Assembly (NCBI GenBank): GCA_035693165.1
Contig: DASSGZ010000301.1
Location: forward strand, 1 to 35,556
Source: JAICKM01 sp035693165
GTDB lineage: Bacteria > Chloroflexota > Chloroflexia > QHBQ01 > JAICKM01
Direction of reading: 5' to 3'
Length of the DNA stretch: 35,556 nucleotides
The notes beneath the pieces are model-generated. The model searched no databases and was not told the origin of the DNA. It was given only the letters and a program-made list of their open reading frames with translations. Position numbers and translations under genes: made by a program. Positions 1 through 8,056 of the stretch are shown here, one piece after another; position 1 is the stretch's first letter; the number at the start of each line of letters is the position of its first letter.

Positions 1-549
1 GGCGCCGCTCTGTCTCCTGGATTGGTAGCGCAAGAGAGCGCCGTGCTGCCCTGGATGCTGGGATTGATCCTGATCCTCGCAGCGGCAGCGGTTCTGCTTA
101 TCACCGGACGCGGGTGGCGGCTGGGGTTGGCCCTGGCCCGCCGGGCACGTATGCCGGTCGATCGGATCAGCGCACGCTTTCCGCGCGGGAGCCATTTCGG
201 GCTGCCCGCACGCAGTTGGGCGGCCCTCGGTCTTCCGCTGCTGCTCTCCGCGCTGTTCCAGGTGGTCGTGGTACTGATAAATCTCCTGGTCTGTCTAGCG
301 CTCGGCATCCCACTTACTTTTATCCAGCTACTCTGGATCGTGGCAGTCGTTTCGCTGCTCCAGGCATTACCAATTTCTATCGCTGGGATCGGCGTGCGCG
401 AGGGAGCCTATATCTACCTGTTGCAACTACAAGGTGTGGATGGATCGCGGGCGCTGGCATTATCGCTAACGCTGTTTGCCCTGCAAATAGCCATGGCGAT
501 CGTCGGCGGGACCCTACAGGTACGCGGTTTGTTGCGGGCACAATCATAG
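1..549 (+). CDS. LPG synthase TM / flippase-like membrane protein, 5' end cut off
   Basis: The reading frame is open from base 1, so the gene enters from the left and only its C-terminal part (about 182 residues) is seen. It is very hydrophobic, with at least four membrane segments. Near the C-terminus it carries LPISIAGIGVREGAYIYLL (about residues 124-142), the hallmark block of the lysylphosphatidylglycerol synthase transmembrane family (PF03706, formerly UPF0104). These integral membrane proteins are associated with lipid or lipid-linked sugar flipping; the substrate here cannot be read from the sequence. The last bases overlap the stop of the convergent methyltransferase gene by a few bases. 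Family assignment is fairly sure; function is only by family. Confidence 0.8.
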   Translation, partial: GAALSPGLVAQESAVLPWMLGLILILAAAAVLLITGRGWRLGLALARRARMPVDRISARFPRGSHFGLPARSWAALGLPLLLSALFQVVVVLINLLVCLALGIPLTFIQLLWIVAVVSLLQALPISIAGIGVREGAYIYLLQLQGVDGSRALALSLTLFALQIAMAIVGGTLQVRGLLRAQS

Positions 550-1359
550 GGTGCCGCCGGTGGCCGGTGGCTTCATTCCACAAGCCAGCACGTAGGTGGC
601 GACCCAGCGCTTCGGCATCCGCAATACCTTGCTAAGCTGAGCGATGCTTTTATCAAGAAATTCGCGAGCCTGCAATGTCGTATTAAACATCGGTCCCGGC
701 AGCGTGTCCCGAATGGGAGAGTTCAGGACTCGCAACGGTTCGCGCCCAATATAGCCCACCGCGATCTGTTGGAAGCCCGCCGCCCCTAATTCGCGTCGCA
801 GGTCGGCAGGCTGTAAGGGATTGTGGTGATCAAATATTTCCTGGCTGACGCGCTGCTGCAACCAGCCGCCAATCCCATTCAGGTGCGGTACTACTACGAC
901 CACCTTGCCGCCCGGCCGCAACAGGTCATACATGGCGCGCAGAATCTCAACCGGTTGTGTGAAGTGCTCAACCACACCGTAGGAAAATACCAGGTCGTAC
1001 TGTCCGGCGTGTGTGGGTGCAAAGTCAAAGACATCAGCTTCGTGAATTATCCCTGGTACGCCGAGAAGATCGAGATTACGTCGAGCAGTCACGACACCCG
1101 ACGTGGTATAGTCGATCCCCTCCACCCGCCAGCCCCACTCTTGCTGAAAGAAGGGCAGCCACGCCGACGCGGAGCAGCCGACCTCCAACGCCGGCGCGCC
1201 AGGACCCAATCGAGCATACCCCTTGATTTTGTGCGCCAGTTCTTGGGAGACCCAATCATTACGCGCAACCGTGCGGGGTAGCCGGATGTTCTTCCAGTAG
1301 GGCGCCCAATAGTCCGGGTCCGTCAGGGAACCCGATCGGTCGGCATCAACGGATGACAT
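544..1359 (-). CDS. Class I SAM-dependent methyltransferase
   Basis: A 271-residue Rossmann-fold methyltransferase. Motif I is EVGCSAS (residues 59-65), the acidic residue after beta 2 is in GIDY (D83), and the post-motif region reads FSYGVVEHF (about 125-133) followed by LLRPGGKVVVVVP, which is typical of the Methyltransf_11/25 group. An in-frame ATG lies 12 codons further upstream, but the chosen ATG at 1359 has a GGGAG ribosome site ending about five bases before it, and the upstream one does not. The substrate is unknown. The gene is convergent with the flippase-like gene and divergent from the ABC transporter pair. The final residues beyond the methyltransferase core may form a short substrate-recognition cap. 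Confidence 0.85.
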   Translation of the reverse strand: MSSVDADRSGSLTDPDYWAPYWKNIRLPRTVARNDWVSQELAHKIKGYARLGPGAPALEVGCSASAWLPFFQQEWGWRVEGIDYTTSGVVTARRNLDLLGVPGIIHEADVFDFAPTHAGQYDLVFSYGVVEHFTQPVEILRAMYDLLRPGGKVVVVVPHLNGIGGWLQQRVSQEIFDHHNPLQPADLRRELGAAGFQQIAVGYIGREPLRVLNSPIRDTLPGPMFNTTLQAREFLDKSIAQLSKVLRMPKRWVATYVLACGMKPPATGGTL

Positions 1360-1395
1360 ATTTCTCCCATCGTGACCGGCATCCTGCGGAATCAC

Positions 1396-1637
1396 CGGAT
1401 ACCAGTGACCAAGTTGGCTCAGTGAGAACCATTATAGGATTCCGCTGTGAACACTGTCAACCAATGCGCGGGCGCCGGCGCGGTAGGATCTCCGCGCCCT
1501 GATCCAATTTCCGCCCAATGGCGGAACCGGGCTTACAACCTGCGACCGGGCATGGGAGTTGCTTCGTACGTTATCATAGAAGGGCGTTCCGCCGGGGGGT
1601 GGCCCGGCTTTCCGCATTTGTTCGCAGGAGATCCGCG
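1396..1637. other. Divergent intergenic region, no gene seen
   Basis: These 242 bases separate the methyltransferase (minus) from the ABC pair (plus). Reading frames here have no plausible start or composition. Promoters for both directions should lie here. A loose TAGGAT box follows TTGGCT near 1415-1441, but the spacing is poor and I do not call it. The AGGAG at 1626-1630 belongs to the downstream TTG start. Confidence 0.4.
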
Positions 1638-3380
1638 TTGAATAACCTGAAACCTCTCATCCCCTATTTGCGCGCGCATCAGGGGGCTATCCTCCTGGGC
1701 GTGCTGACGTCGCTGATCGGGACCATTCTGGCCCTGTTGCAGCCGTTTCTGATCGGGAGCGCCATTGATGCGCTCCAGCACAACCGGCCGGTGAGCGACA
1801 TTTTGCAACTGGCCGCGCTGATTCTCGGGTTCGCGGCGGTGCAAGGCATCTTCACCTTCTTCACCCGCTACAGCATCAACAAAGTGTCGCGCGAAGTCGA
1901 GTACGAGCTACGGCGCGATTATTTTGCCCACCTGGAGCGGATGCCGCAGACCTTTTTTCAGGGCATGCATACCGGCGACATCATGGCCCGCGCCACCAAC
2001 GACATGAGCGCCGTGCGCGGCTTTATCGGCCCCGGCATCCTGAACACCTCGAACACGGTGCTGATGTTTATCATCGCCTCCGTGCTGATGTTCGGTATCG
2101 ACGCCAAGCTGGCCGTGATCGCCGTGCTGTTCCTGCCGCTGGTCAGCATCGCGTTTACCGTGATCGGCAACAAGATGCACCAGCGCTATGAGAAGGTGCA
2201 GGCCCAGTTCGGCAACCTGTCCACGCGCGCGCAGGAGAATTTTTCCGGCATCCGCGTGATCAAGGCGTACGCGCAAGAAGACCTGGAGATCGGGCGCTTC
2301 GCGAAGGCTAACCGGGAGTATGTGCGGCTGGCGATGGACTACCAGCGGCTCTCCGGGCTGCTCTGGCCCCTGATGACCTTTGTCCTGGGCGTTACGGCGG
2401 GCATCATCCTGTTTGTCGGCGGCAGCGAGGTCATCGCCGGGCATATCACGCTGGGCCAGTTTGTGCAGTTCAACGGCTATCTCGGCATGCTCAGTTGGCC
2501 GATGATCGCCCTGGGCTGGGTGGTCAATCTCTACCAGCAGGGCGTGGCCTCGATGGGCCGCATCTCCGAGGTGATGCGGCAGGAACCGGCCATCGCCGAC
2601 CGGCCCACGGCGCTGCCCGTCACCGCGATCAGGGGCGAGATCGAGTTCCGCGATGTGGGCCTGAACTATGGCGGCCAACCGGTGCTCAACGGCCTCAGCT
2701 TCCATGTGCCCGCCGGGCAGACCCTGGCGATCCTGGGCGCCACCGGGGCCGGCAAAACCTCGATTGTGAACCTGATCACGCGGGTCTATGAGGCCCAGCA
2801 GGGGCAGGTGCTGATCGACGGCGTCGACGTGCGCGATCTGCCGCTGGCCGTGCTGCGGCGCGCGGTGGGCATGGTGCCGCAAGACACGTTCCTGTTCTCG
2901 GTGGCCCTGCGCGAGAACGTCAGCTTCGGCGTGGACCAGGTGGACGAGGGCCGGCTGGCCCAGGCCGTCACTGTGGCCCGCCTGAGCAACGACATCGACC
3001 AGTTCCCGCAAGGGCTGGACACCGTGATCGGCGAGCGCGGCGTCACCCTGTCGGGCGGCCAGAAGCAGCGCACGGCCATCGCCCGCGCCGTGATGCGCGA
3101 CCCGGCCATCCTCATCCTGGACGACGCCCTGTCGAGCATCGACACGGCCACGCAGGCCGAGATTTTGCAGGGCCTGCAGAGCGTCCTGGCCGGACGCACC
3201 AGCCTAATTATTGCCCATCGCATCTCGACGGTGAAAGCGGCCGATCAAATCATCGTCCTCGACGATGGGCATGTCATCGAGCAGGGCCGGCACCAGGAGC
3301 TGGTGGCCCGTGGCGGCGTGTACGCGCAGATGTATCGCCGCGAACTGCTGAGCCAGGAATTGGAAGTGGAAGTCGAGTAG
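1638..3380 (+). CDS. ABC exporter half-transporter with degenerate ATP site (TM287-like)
   Basis: A 580-residue type IV ABC exporter half: an N-terminal six-helix membrane domain (about 1-310) and a C-terminal nucleotide-binding domain. Walker A GATGAGKTS is near residue 367, the signature LSGGQKQR starts at 471, Walker B is LILDD with D495, and IAHR provides the switch histidine. The residue after Walker B, normally the catalytic Glu, is Asp (D496), as in the degenerate-site subunit of heterodimeric exporters such as TM287 and BmrC. The start is TTG at 1638 because AGGAG sits seven bases upstream; the frame extends to an upstream ATG at 1518, but the extra 40 residues are Arg-rich and unlike the family. 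It is followed after 14 bases by its likely partner. The exported substrate is unknown. Confidence 0.92.
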   Translation: MNNLKPLIPYLRAHQGAILLGVLTSLIGTILALLQPFLIGSAIDALQHNRPVSDILQLAALILGFAAVQGIFTFFTRYSINKVSREVEYELRRDYFAHLERMPQTFFQGMHTGDIMARATNDMSAVRGFIGPGILNTSNTVLMFIIASVLMFGIDAKLAVIAVLFLPLVSIAFTVIGNKMHQRYEKVQAQFGNLSTRAQENFSGIRVIKAYAQEDLEIGRFAKANREYVRLAMDYQRLSGLLWPLMTFVLGVTAGIILFVGGSEVIAGHITLGQFVQFNGYLGMLSWPMIALGWVVNLYQQGVASMGRISEVMRQEPAIADRPTALPVTAIRGEIEFRDVGLNYGGQPVLNGLSFHVPAGQTLAILGATGAGKTSIVNLITRVYEAQQGQVLIDGVDVRDLPLAVLRRAVGMVPQDTFLFSVALRENVSFGVDQVDEGRLAQAVTVARLSNDIDQFPQGLDTVIGERGVTLSGGQKQRTAIARAVMRDPAILILDDALSSIDTATQAEILQGLQSVLAGRTSLIIAHRISTVKAADQIIVLDDGHVIEQGRHQELVARGGVYAQMYRRELLSQELEVEVE

Positions 3381-3394
3381 CGAGGTACGCGTTT

Positions 3395-5245
3395 ATGCCA
3401 GGACCCGGTCCTATACACGAAGACGAATTACTGGGCAAAGCCTATGATCATCGCATGATGCGGCGGCTGCTGGGCTATCTGCGGCCCTACCGCAAACGGA
3501 TGGTCGTGGCGTTAGTGCTGATTATCACGCTCGGCGCGGTCGAACTGGCGCCGCCATATCTGACCAAGCTGGCTATCGACCGCTACATTGTGCCGGGCGA
3601 TCTGTCGGGGCTGCCGGAGGTGCTGGGGCTGTTTCTCGCCAGCCTGATCGCGGCGTTCGGGCTGCGCTACTCGCAGAACCTGATTATGCAGCGCATGGGC
3701 CAGGATGTCATGTACGACATGCGGTCCAACATCTTCAGCCATTTGCAGCGGCAGTCGCTCTCCTATTTCGATCACAATCCGGTGGGCCGCATGATGAGCC
3801 GGCTGACCAGCGATGTGGACGCGCTGAACGAGTTGCTCAGTTCGGGCGTGGTCGCCATCGTGGGCGATTTCGTCGCCCTGGTGGGCATCGTCATCGTCAT
3901 GCTGCTGCTCGACTGGAAGCTGGCACTGGTCAGCCTGGCGGTGCTGCCGGTGATCTACGTGGTAAGCCAGCGGTTCCAGCGCTGGATGCGCCGCACCTAT
4001 CGCGACCAGCGGATTCGCCTGGCGCGCGTGAATGCCTTCTTGCAGGAAAACCTGTCGGGTATGCTGGTGCTGCAATTGTTCAACCGCGAGAAGCGCCAGG
4101 CCGAGGAGTTCGACCGGCTCAACAAGCACTACCTGGAAGCGAACGTCGAAGCCCTGCGCGCGTTCGCGCTCTTCTTCCCGATCATCAACCTCTGCTACGC
4201 GCTGGCCGTGGCGTTGCTGCTGTGGTATGGCGCCGGCGCGGTGCTGTCGCAGGTGGTGACGGTCGGCGTGCTGGTCGCGTTTTTCCAGTACACCGAGCGG
4301 GCGTTCCAGCCCATCCGCGACCTGGCCGAGAAGTACAATATCATGCAGGCGGCCATGGCCGCCGCCGAGCGCATCTTCGTGATGCTGGACGAGCCGATCA
4401 GCATCGAGGACTCCGCGGCCCCCGTGGAGTTGGGCCAGGTGCGCGGCGACATCGAGTTCCGCCACGTGAACTTCGAGTACAACCCCGGCGAGCCGGTGCT
4501 TAAAGATGTCAGCTTCCAGATCCCGGCGGGCACCAGCGTCGCCATCGTCGGGGCGACCGGCGCGGGCAAGACCAGCATCATCAGCCTGCTGGGGCGCTTC
4601 TATGACGTGCAGAACGGGGCGATCCTGCTCGACGGTGTGGACGTGCGCCGGGTGCGCCAGCAGCAGTTGCGCCGCCACATCGGCGTGGTGTTGCAAGACG
4701 CCGTGCTCTTCTCCGGGACCATCGCCGGCAACATCCGGCTGCTGGATGAGTCGATCACTGATGCGCAGGTGCGCCATGCCGCCGAGTTCGTCAACGCCGC
4801 CGGCTTCATCGAAGCCCTGCCCGACGGCTATGAGCACGAGGTGAAGGAGCGCGGCACCAACCTCTCGGTGGGCCAGCGCCAGTTGCTGGCCTTCGCGCGG
4901 GCCATCGCCTTTAACCCCGAGGTGCTGCTGGTCCTCGACGAGGCGACCTCCAGCGTCGATACGGAGACCGAGGCGTTGATCCAGGACGCGCTGGAGAAGC
5001 TGATGGCCGGCCGCACCAGCATCATTATCGCCCACCGGCTCTCCACCATCCGCCACGTGGACCGCATCATCGTGCTGCACAAGGGCCGCGTGGTCGAGGA
5101 AGGCACGCACGACGAGTTGATGGCCCGCGGCAATTTCTACTACCGGCTCTACCAACTGCAGTACCAGGAGCAGGAAGCCCGCGAACGGCGCGTGGAGGCC
5201 GAGAAGCGCCGCCTGCACCAGCAAGCCGACGCCGCGCACCGCTAA
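3395..5245 (+). CDS. ABC exporter half-transporter, canonical ATP site (TM288-like)
   Basis: A 616-residue half-exporter with an N-terminal extension of about 20 residues, six membrane helices, and a nucleotide-binding domain: Walker A GATGAGKTS near residue 386, signature LSVGQRQ at 490-496, Walker B LLVLDE with D515 and the catalytic E516, D-loop SSVD, and H-loop IAHRLST. The signature has Val in place of the first Gly (LSVGQ rather than LSGGQ), while the upstream partner has a perfect signature but no catalytic Glu. In a heterodimer this puts both defects into the same composite ATP site, which is the TM287/288 arrangement. A basic, charged tail (about 590-616) follows the NBD. The gene sits 14 bases after its partner and is followed by a hairpin terminator. 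Confidence 0.92.
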   Translation: MPGPGPIHEDELLGKAYDHRMMRRLLGYLRPYRKRMVVALVLIITLGAVELAPPYLTKLAIDRYIVPGDLSGLPEVLGLFLASLIAAFGLRYSQNLIMQRMGQDVMYDMRSNIFSHLQRQSLSYFDHNPVGRMMSRLTSDVDALNELLSSGVVAIVGDFVALVGIVIVMLLLDWKLALVSLAVLPVIYVVSQRFQRWMRRTYRDQRIRLARVNAFLQENLSGMLVLQLFNREKRQAEEFDRLNKHYLEANVEALRAFALFFPIINLCYALAVALLLWYGAGAVLSQVVTVGVLVAFFQYTERAFQPIRDLAEKYNIMQAAMAAAERIFVMLDEPISIEDSAAPVELGQVRGDIEFRHVNFEYNPGEPVLKDVSFQIPAGTSVAIVGATGAGKTSIISLLGRFYDVQNGAILLDGVDVRRVRQQQLRRHIGVVLQDAVLFSGTIAGNIRLLDESITDAQVRHAAEFVNAAGFIEALPDGYEHEVKERGTNLSVGQRQLLAFARAIAFNPEVLLVLDEATSSVDTETEALIQDALEKLMAGRTSIIIAHRLSTIRHVDRIIVLHKGRVVEEGTHDELMARGNFYYRLYQLQYQEQEARERRVEAEKRRLHQQADAAHR

Positions 5246-5270
5246 TACTGCCGGCCCCTTACCGCCACAC

Positions 5271-5302
5271 AACGCGCCCGGATCCGCCATCCGGGCGCGT
5301 TT
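5271..5302 (+). terminator. Hairpin terminator after the ABC pair
   Basis: Perfect 13-base inverted repeat (AACGCGCCCGGAT at 5271-5283 and its complement at 5289-5301) with a five-base loop, followed by only a short T run (5300-5302). It lies 26 bases after the stop of the second ABC gene. Confidence 0.7.
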
Positions 5303-5400
5303 GCGCTGTCCGCCGAATGGCACTATCCATGCTTTCATGGACTCAGGTGTGGCCGGGATCGCGGCTGCGCCCGCCACAATGGAACAGGAGGGTTACACTC

Positions 5401-5775
5401 ATGGACAGCAATCATGCTGAGCAGGATCCCGTCACGGAAGGGACACGCCGGGTGCCGGCCGGGATGCCGGGCGCCATCTACACCGGGGGCGGGACCGTCC
5501 TCCCCGAAGATCTGGAATTGGATGAGACCTATCCGCCCGTCGCCAACGACCTGGGCGACGCCTTCAACGCCGACGACCGGGTGGCGCCAGGTACCGACCA
5601 GGAGACCGGTCCCGCCGACGACACCGGCTCGACGGGCGGCAGCTACAGCGGCGGCGGCTCCACCCAGGGCGGCACCGGGTACCTGCGCGGGTCGGACTAC
5701 GGCGGATCGGGCAAAGCCGAGGGCACCAACACCTCGCCGGGCGCCTATGGCTCCGGCGGCTCGAATGACGTCTGA
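5401..5775 (+). CDS. Acidic Gly/Ser-rich hypothetical protein
   Basis: A 124-residue protein I do not recognise. ATG at 5401 is chosen because AGGAGG lies at 5386-5391, nine bases upstream; the frame is open further back but without a ribosome site. The N-terminal half is acidic (VLPEDLELDETYPP around residues 35-48). The C-terminal half is low complexity, rich in Gly, Ser and Thr (for example GGSYSGGGSTQGG). There is no signal peptide and no membrane segment, so it is likely a disordered cytoplasmic protein. It is followed by a 9-bp hairpin and by a second, more extreme Gly/Ser/Met protein, so the two may be related in role. No function can be assigned. Confidence 0.6.
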   Translation: MDSNHAEQDPVTEGTRRVPAGMPGAIYTGGGTVLPEDLELDETYPPVANDLGDAFNADDRVAPGTDQETGPADDTGSTGGSYSGGGSTQGGTGYLRGSDYGGSGKAEGTNTSPGAYGSGGSNDV

Positions 5776-6081
5776 GCCGGGCGGCAACCTCGTGGCGTTG
5801 CGACCGCCCGGCGCCGGGGCGCGTGGGATCCCAGGGTTCCGTCTGCCTTACGGATGGCTCTCTGACTGGCATTAATTGTGCTATACGGCTATAAGCAGTG
5901 TTCGCGGAACTCCGAGTCGCGCTCGGGCTCCTCTACCCCATCCCCAAACACTGCCGGGGCAACCGTGCCCGATGCCGCCCTGGTATCCGGGTATCACTCC
6001 ACCGGCCTGCACGAGCCGCGACGTCCTGGCCGGCGCTACGTAGCACATCGGCGTGCTACGACCTCAGGAGGTTCAACGGTT
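5776..6081 (+). other. Intergenic region with hairpin and possible extended -10 promoter
   Basis: About 300 bases without a convincing gene. It opens with a hairpin (GCCGGGCGG at 5776-5784 pairing with 5804-5812, 9 bp) directly after the upstream stop codon, without a T run. TGCTATAC at 5879-5886 resembles an extended -10 element, but no -35 is clear. AGGAGG at 6066-6071 is the ribosome site for the next gene. The frame of the next gene is open back to 5878, but that stretch has a different composition and no ribosome site. Confidence 0.4.
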
Positions 6082-6825
6082 ATGAGTAGTAATTACGGCG
6101 ATTCCAGTAACGGCGACTCCGATATGCGCGGCTCGTCGGGTACTTCTGGGGGGTCCGGCATGAGCGGCGGTTCGTCGAGCGGATCGGGCATGGGCAACCG
6201 CACGGCGGGTGGTTCCGATATGGGCGGCGGCTCGATGGGTGACTCCGGGATGGGGAGTGGTTCCGACCGGGGGCGGGGCTCAATGGGGAGCGGCTCAGAT
6301 ATGGGCGGCGACTCCGGCATGGGCAGCGGCTCGGATATGGGCGGCTCCAACATGGGCAGCGGCTCCGGCATGGACAGGGAATCCATGGGTGACGCCGGCA
6401 TGGGTAGTGATTCCGATATGGGCAGCGGTTCAATGGGCGGCTCGATGGGCAGCGGCTCGGACATGGGTCGCGGCTCGATGGGCGGCTCAGATATGGGCAG
6501 CGGCTCGGATATGGGCGGCGGCTCGATGGGCGGCTCGGACATCGGCGGCGGCTCGATGGGTGGCTCGGATATGGGCGGTGGCTCGATGGGTGGCTCGGAT
6601 ATGGGCGGTGGCTCGGGGATGGGCAGCGATACTGATATGGGGGGTGGCGCGATGGGCGGCTCCGGAATGGGCGGCTCGGGCGGGATGTCCGGCAGCTCCA
6701 GCACCGGCGGCGGCCTGGGCTCCACCGGCGCGGGCCGGGGCGGCGGCATGAGCGGCTCCGGCGGCGGCATGGACGCGACCAACACGTCGAGCGGCGGCCA
6801 CGGCACCGGCGGCTCCGGCCTCTAG
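6082..6825 (+). CDS. Gly/Ser/Met/Asp repeat protein, low complexity
   Basis: A 247-residue protein made almost wholly of Gly, Ser, Met and Asp. After about 40 residues it runs in five-residue steps such as SDMGG, GSMGG and GSDMG to about residue 205, and ends in a Gly/Ser tail with some Thr. ATG at 6082 is supported by AGGAGG at 6066-6071 ten bases upstream. There is no signal peptide and no hydrophobic segment. Methionines are evenly spaced every four to five residues, with Asp before many of them; such spacing could in principle bind soft metals, but this is only a thought. The complementary strand is also open over this stretch because of the repeat composition, which should not be read as a second gene. 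Function unknown; I know of no named family that fits. Confidence 0.65.
   Translation: MSSNYGDSSNGDSDMRGSSGTSGGSGMSGGSSSGSGMGNRTAGGSDMGGGSMGDSGMGSGSDRGRGSMGSGSDMGGDSGMGSGSDMGGSNMGSGSGMDRESMGDAGMGSDSDMGSGSMGGSMGSGSDMGRGSMGGSDMGSGSDMGGGSMGGSDIGGGSMGGSDMGGGSMGGSDMGGGSGMGSDTDMGGGAMGGSGMGGSGGMSGSSSTGGGLGSTGAGRGGGMSGSGGGMDATNTSSGGHGTGGSGL
6511..6615 (+). repeat. 30-bp tandem repeat inside the Gly/Met/Ser gene
   Basis: Three consecutive 30-bp units start at 6511, 6541 and 6571, and a partial fourth at 6601. Each encodes the ten residues MGGGSMGGSD with only a few base changes (the second unit has Ile for the first Met). Less regular 15-bp relatives extend on both sides. Such an array can expand or contract by slippage. 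Confidence 0.8.
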
Positions 6826-6852
6826 GCGGCTGGGGCGCAGCGCGCACGAGGG

Positions 6853-6890
6853 GACCGCCCCCGGCCCGGCAGGGTCGAGGGCGGTCTCTT
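6853..6890 (+). terminator. Probable hairpin terminator after the repeat gene
   Basis: GACCGCCC at 6853-6860 pairs with GGGCGGTC at 6879-6886 (8 bp), followed by TCTCTT rather than a clean T run. It is 28 bases after the stop codon. Confidence 0.45.
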
Positions 6891-6908
6891 GGTGCCGGGG
6901 ATCGGGAA

Positions 6909-6937
6909 TTGCGAGCGCGGGCCGCGTATGCTAGAAT
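6909..6937 (+). promoter_or_regulatory. Sigma70-type promoter with extended -10
   Basis: TTGCGA (6909-6914), 17-base spacer, TAGAAT (6932-6937), with TGC directly before the -10 (extended -10). It lies 39 bases upstream of the ATG of the BNR-repeat gene. Confidence 0.6.
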
Positions 6938-6976
6938 CCCGCCCAACGACGGCCTATGTAGGAAGGGGAATAACCC

Positions 6977-8026
6977 ATGGCGAGCGCGACGATGTTGCAT
7001 ATCGGCACGCCCCGCGGCCTATACGTCGCCAGCAAACCCGGCACCAGCCCGCAATGGCGCATCACCAAGCACACGCTGGCCGGGCGCCCGGTCATCGCGC
7101 TGGCGCTCGGCACGGAACTGCCCGTGCGCATGGCCGCGGTCGTGCCGCAGATGGGCGTGTTCCACAGCACGAACGGCGGGCGCGAGTGGATGCTCACCCT
7201 GCCGCTCGACGTGACCGTGTTGCTGGCCGACCCCAACCGCCCGGACCGCCTCTTCGCGGGCCTTAGCCACCCCGACCGGGTGCAGGCCGACCACGCGGCG
7301 GGCGGCCCCGGCGAACCGGGCAATGTGCTGGTCTCGGAGGATGGCGGGGTAAGCTGGCACACGCTGCCCGCGCTGCCCGTCGCGGCCACCCGCGTGTTGA
7401 GCCTGGCGCTGACCGGCGGCAGTTGGGACGATCCGGGCCGGCGGCTCTGGGCGGGAGTCGAGTCCGGCGGCGTCCTGTATAGCACCTATAGCAACGCCCA
7501 TTGGCAGGGCCTGCGGCTGGGGCTGCGCACCAAAGTGGCGGTCACGGCCCTGGCGACCACCGGGGGCGAGGATACCGATCTCTTTGCCGCCACCTCGGTC
7601 GGCATCTACCGGCTTCAGCCGGGGCTGCGGTCGACCGACACCGAGTGGAAGGGCACCAGCCGGGTCTGGCGCTTGCCGGCCACGCCCACGCCGACGGGGG
7701 TGCGCCAGCTCGTCGCCCTGGGCCGCGTGCAGCACCCGGCGCGGCCCGCCGCGGCCTTGCTGGCGCGCGATGCCATGGGCCACCTCTGGCGCGGCGAGGA
7801 CGGTAGCGGCGGCTGGACGGGCCTCGACCTGGTCCCCGCGAGCGGCAGCGATCCCGATCTCGCCGTGACCGCGCTGGCCGCGCATCCCGACTATCCCGAC
7901 CGTGCTTACGCGGGCACCCGCGGCGGGCGGATCTTCGAAACACGCAACCGCGGCACAAGCTGGGAAGACCTGGGCCTCGCCGTGGAAGGCGATGTGCGCG
8001 CCCTGGCCGTACTCGTGGTGAAATAG
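6977..8026 (+). CDS. BNR/WD40-like beta-propeller protein
   Basis: A 349-residue protein with several sialidase-type Asp-box (BNR) motifs: GVFHSTNGGREW (about residues 58-69), VLVSEDGGVSWHTL (about 117-130) and a weaker IFETRNRGTSWEDL near the C-terminus (about 324-337). The spacing suggests a six- or seven-bladed propeller of the exo-sialidase/Ycf48-like superfamily. There is no signal peptide and the catalytic Arg triad of true sialidases is not evident, so a scaffold or sensor role is more likely than an enzyme. ATG at 6977 follows an AAGGGGA ribosome site. A promoter with extended -10 lies just upstream, so it is probably transcribed alone. What it binds is unknown. Confidence 0.7.
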   Translation: MASATMLHIGTPRGLYVASKPGTSPQWRITKHTLAGRPVIALALGTELPVRMAAVVPQMGVFHSTNGGREWMLTLPLDVTVLLADPNRPDRLFAGLSHPDRVQADHAAGGPGEPGNVLVSEDGGVSWHTLPALPVAATRVLSLALTGGSWDDPGRRLWAGVESGGVLYSTYSNAHWQGLRLGLRTKVAVTALATTGGEDTDLFAATSVGIYRLQPGLRSTDTEWKGTSRVWRLPATPTPTGVRQLVALGRVQHPARPAAALLARDAMGHLWRGEDGSGGWTGLDLVPASGSDPDLAVTALAAHPDYPDRAYAGTRGGRIFETRNRGTSWEDLGLAVEGDVRALAVLVVK

Positions 8027-8027
8027 G

Positions 8028-8056
8028 TTGCATTTTCACGAGTCTGCTGGTATACT
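8028..8056 (+). promoter_or_regulatory. Promoter at the head of the respiratory locus
   Basis: TTGCAT (8028-8033), exactly 17 bases, TATACT (8051-8056), with TGG before the -10 giving an extended -10. The same -35 hexamer, spacing and TGG occur upstream of the tRNA-Arg gene in this window. It starts right after the stop of the BNR gene and about 300 bases before the first gene of the cytochrome locus. Confidence 0.65.

Noticed and set aside
1518..1637. N-terminal extension of the first ABC gene
   Set aside because: The in-frame region back to ATG 1518 is Arg-rich and lacks a ribosome site, whereas TTG 1638 has AGGAG seven bases upstream.
3512..5377. 621-codon open frame opposite the second ABC gene
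   Set aside because: The plus strand has all ABC motifs; the antisense frame has no recognisable domain.
6080..7000. Pro/Ser/Arg-rich open frames on the minus strand opposite the Gly/Met/Ser gene
   Set aside because: They follow from the repeat composition; only the plus strand has a strong ribosome site and start.
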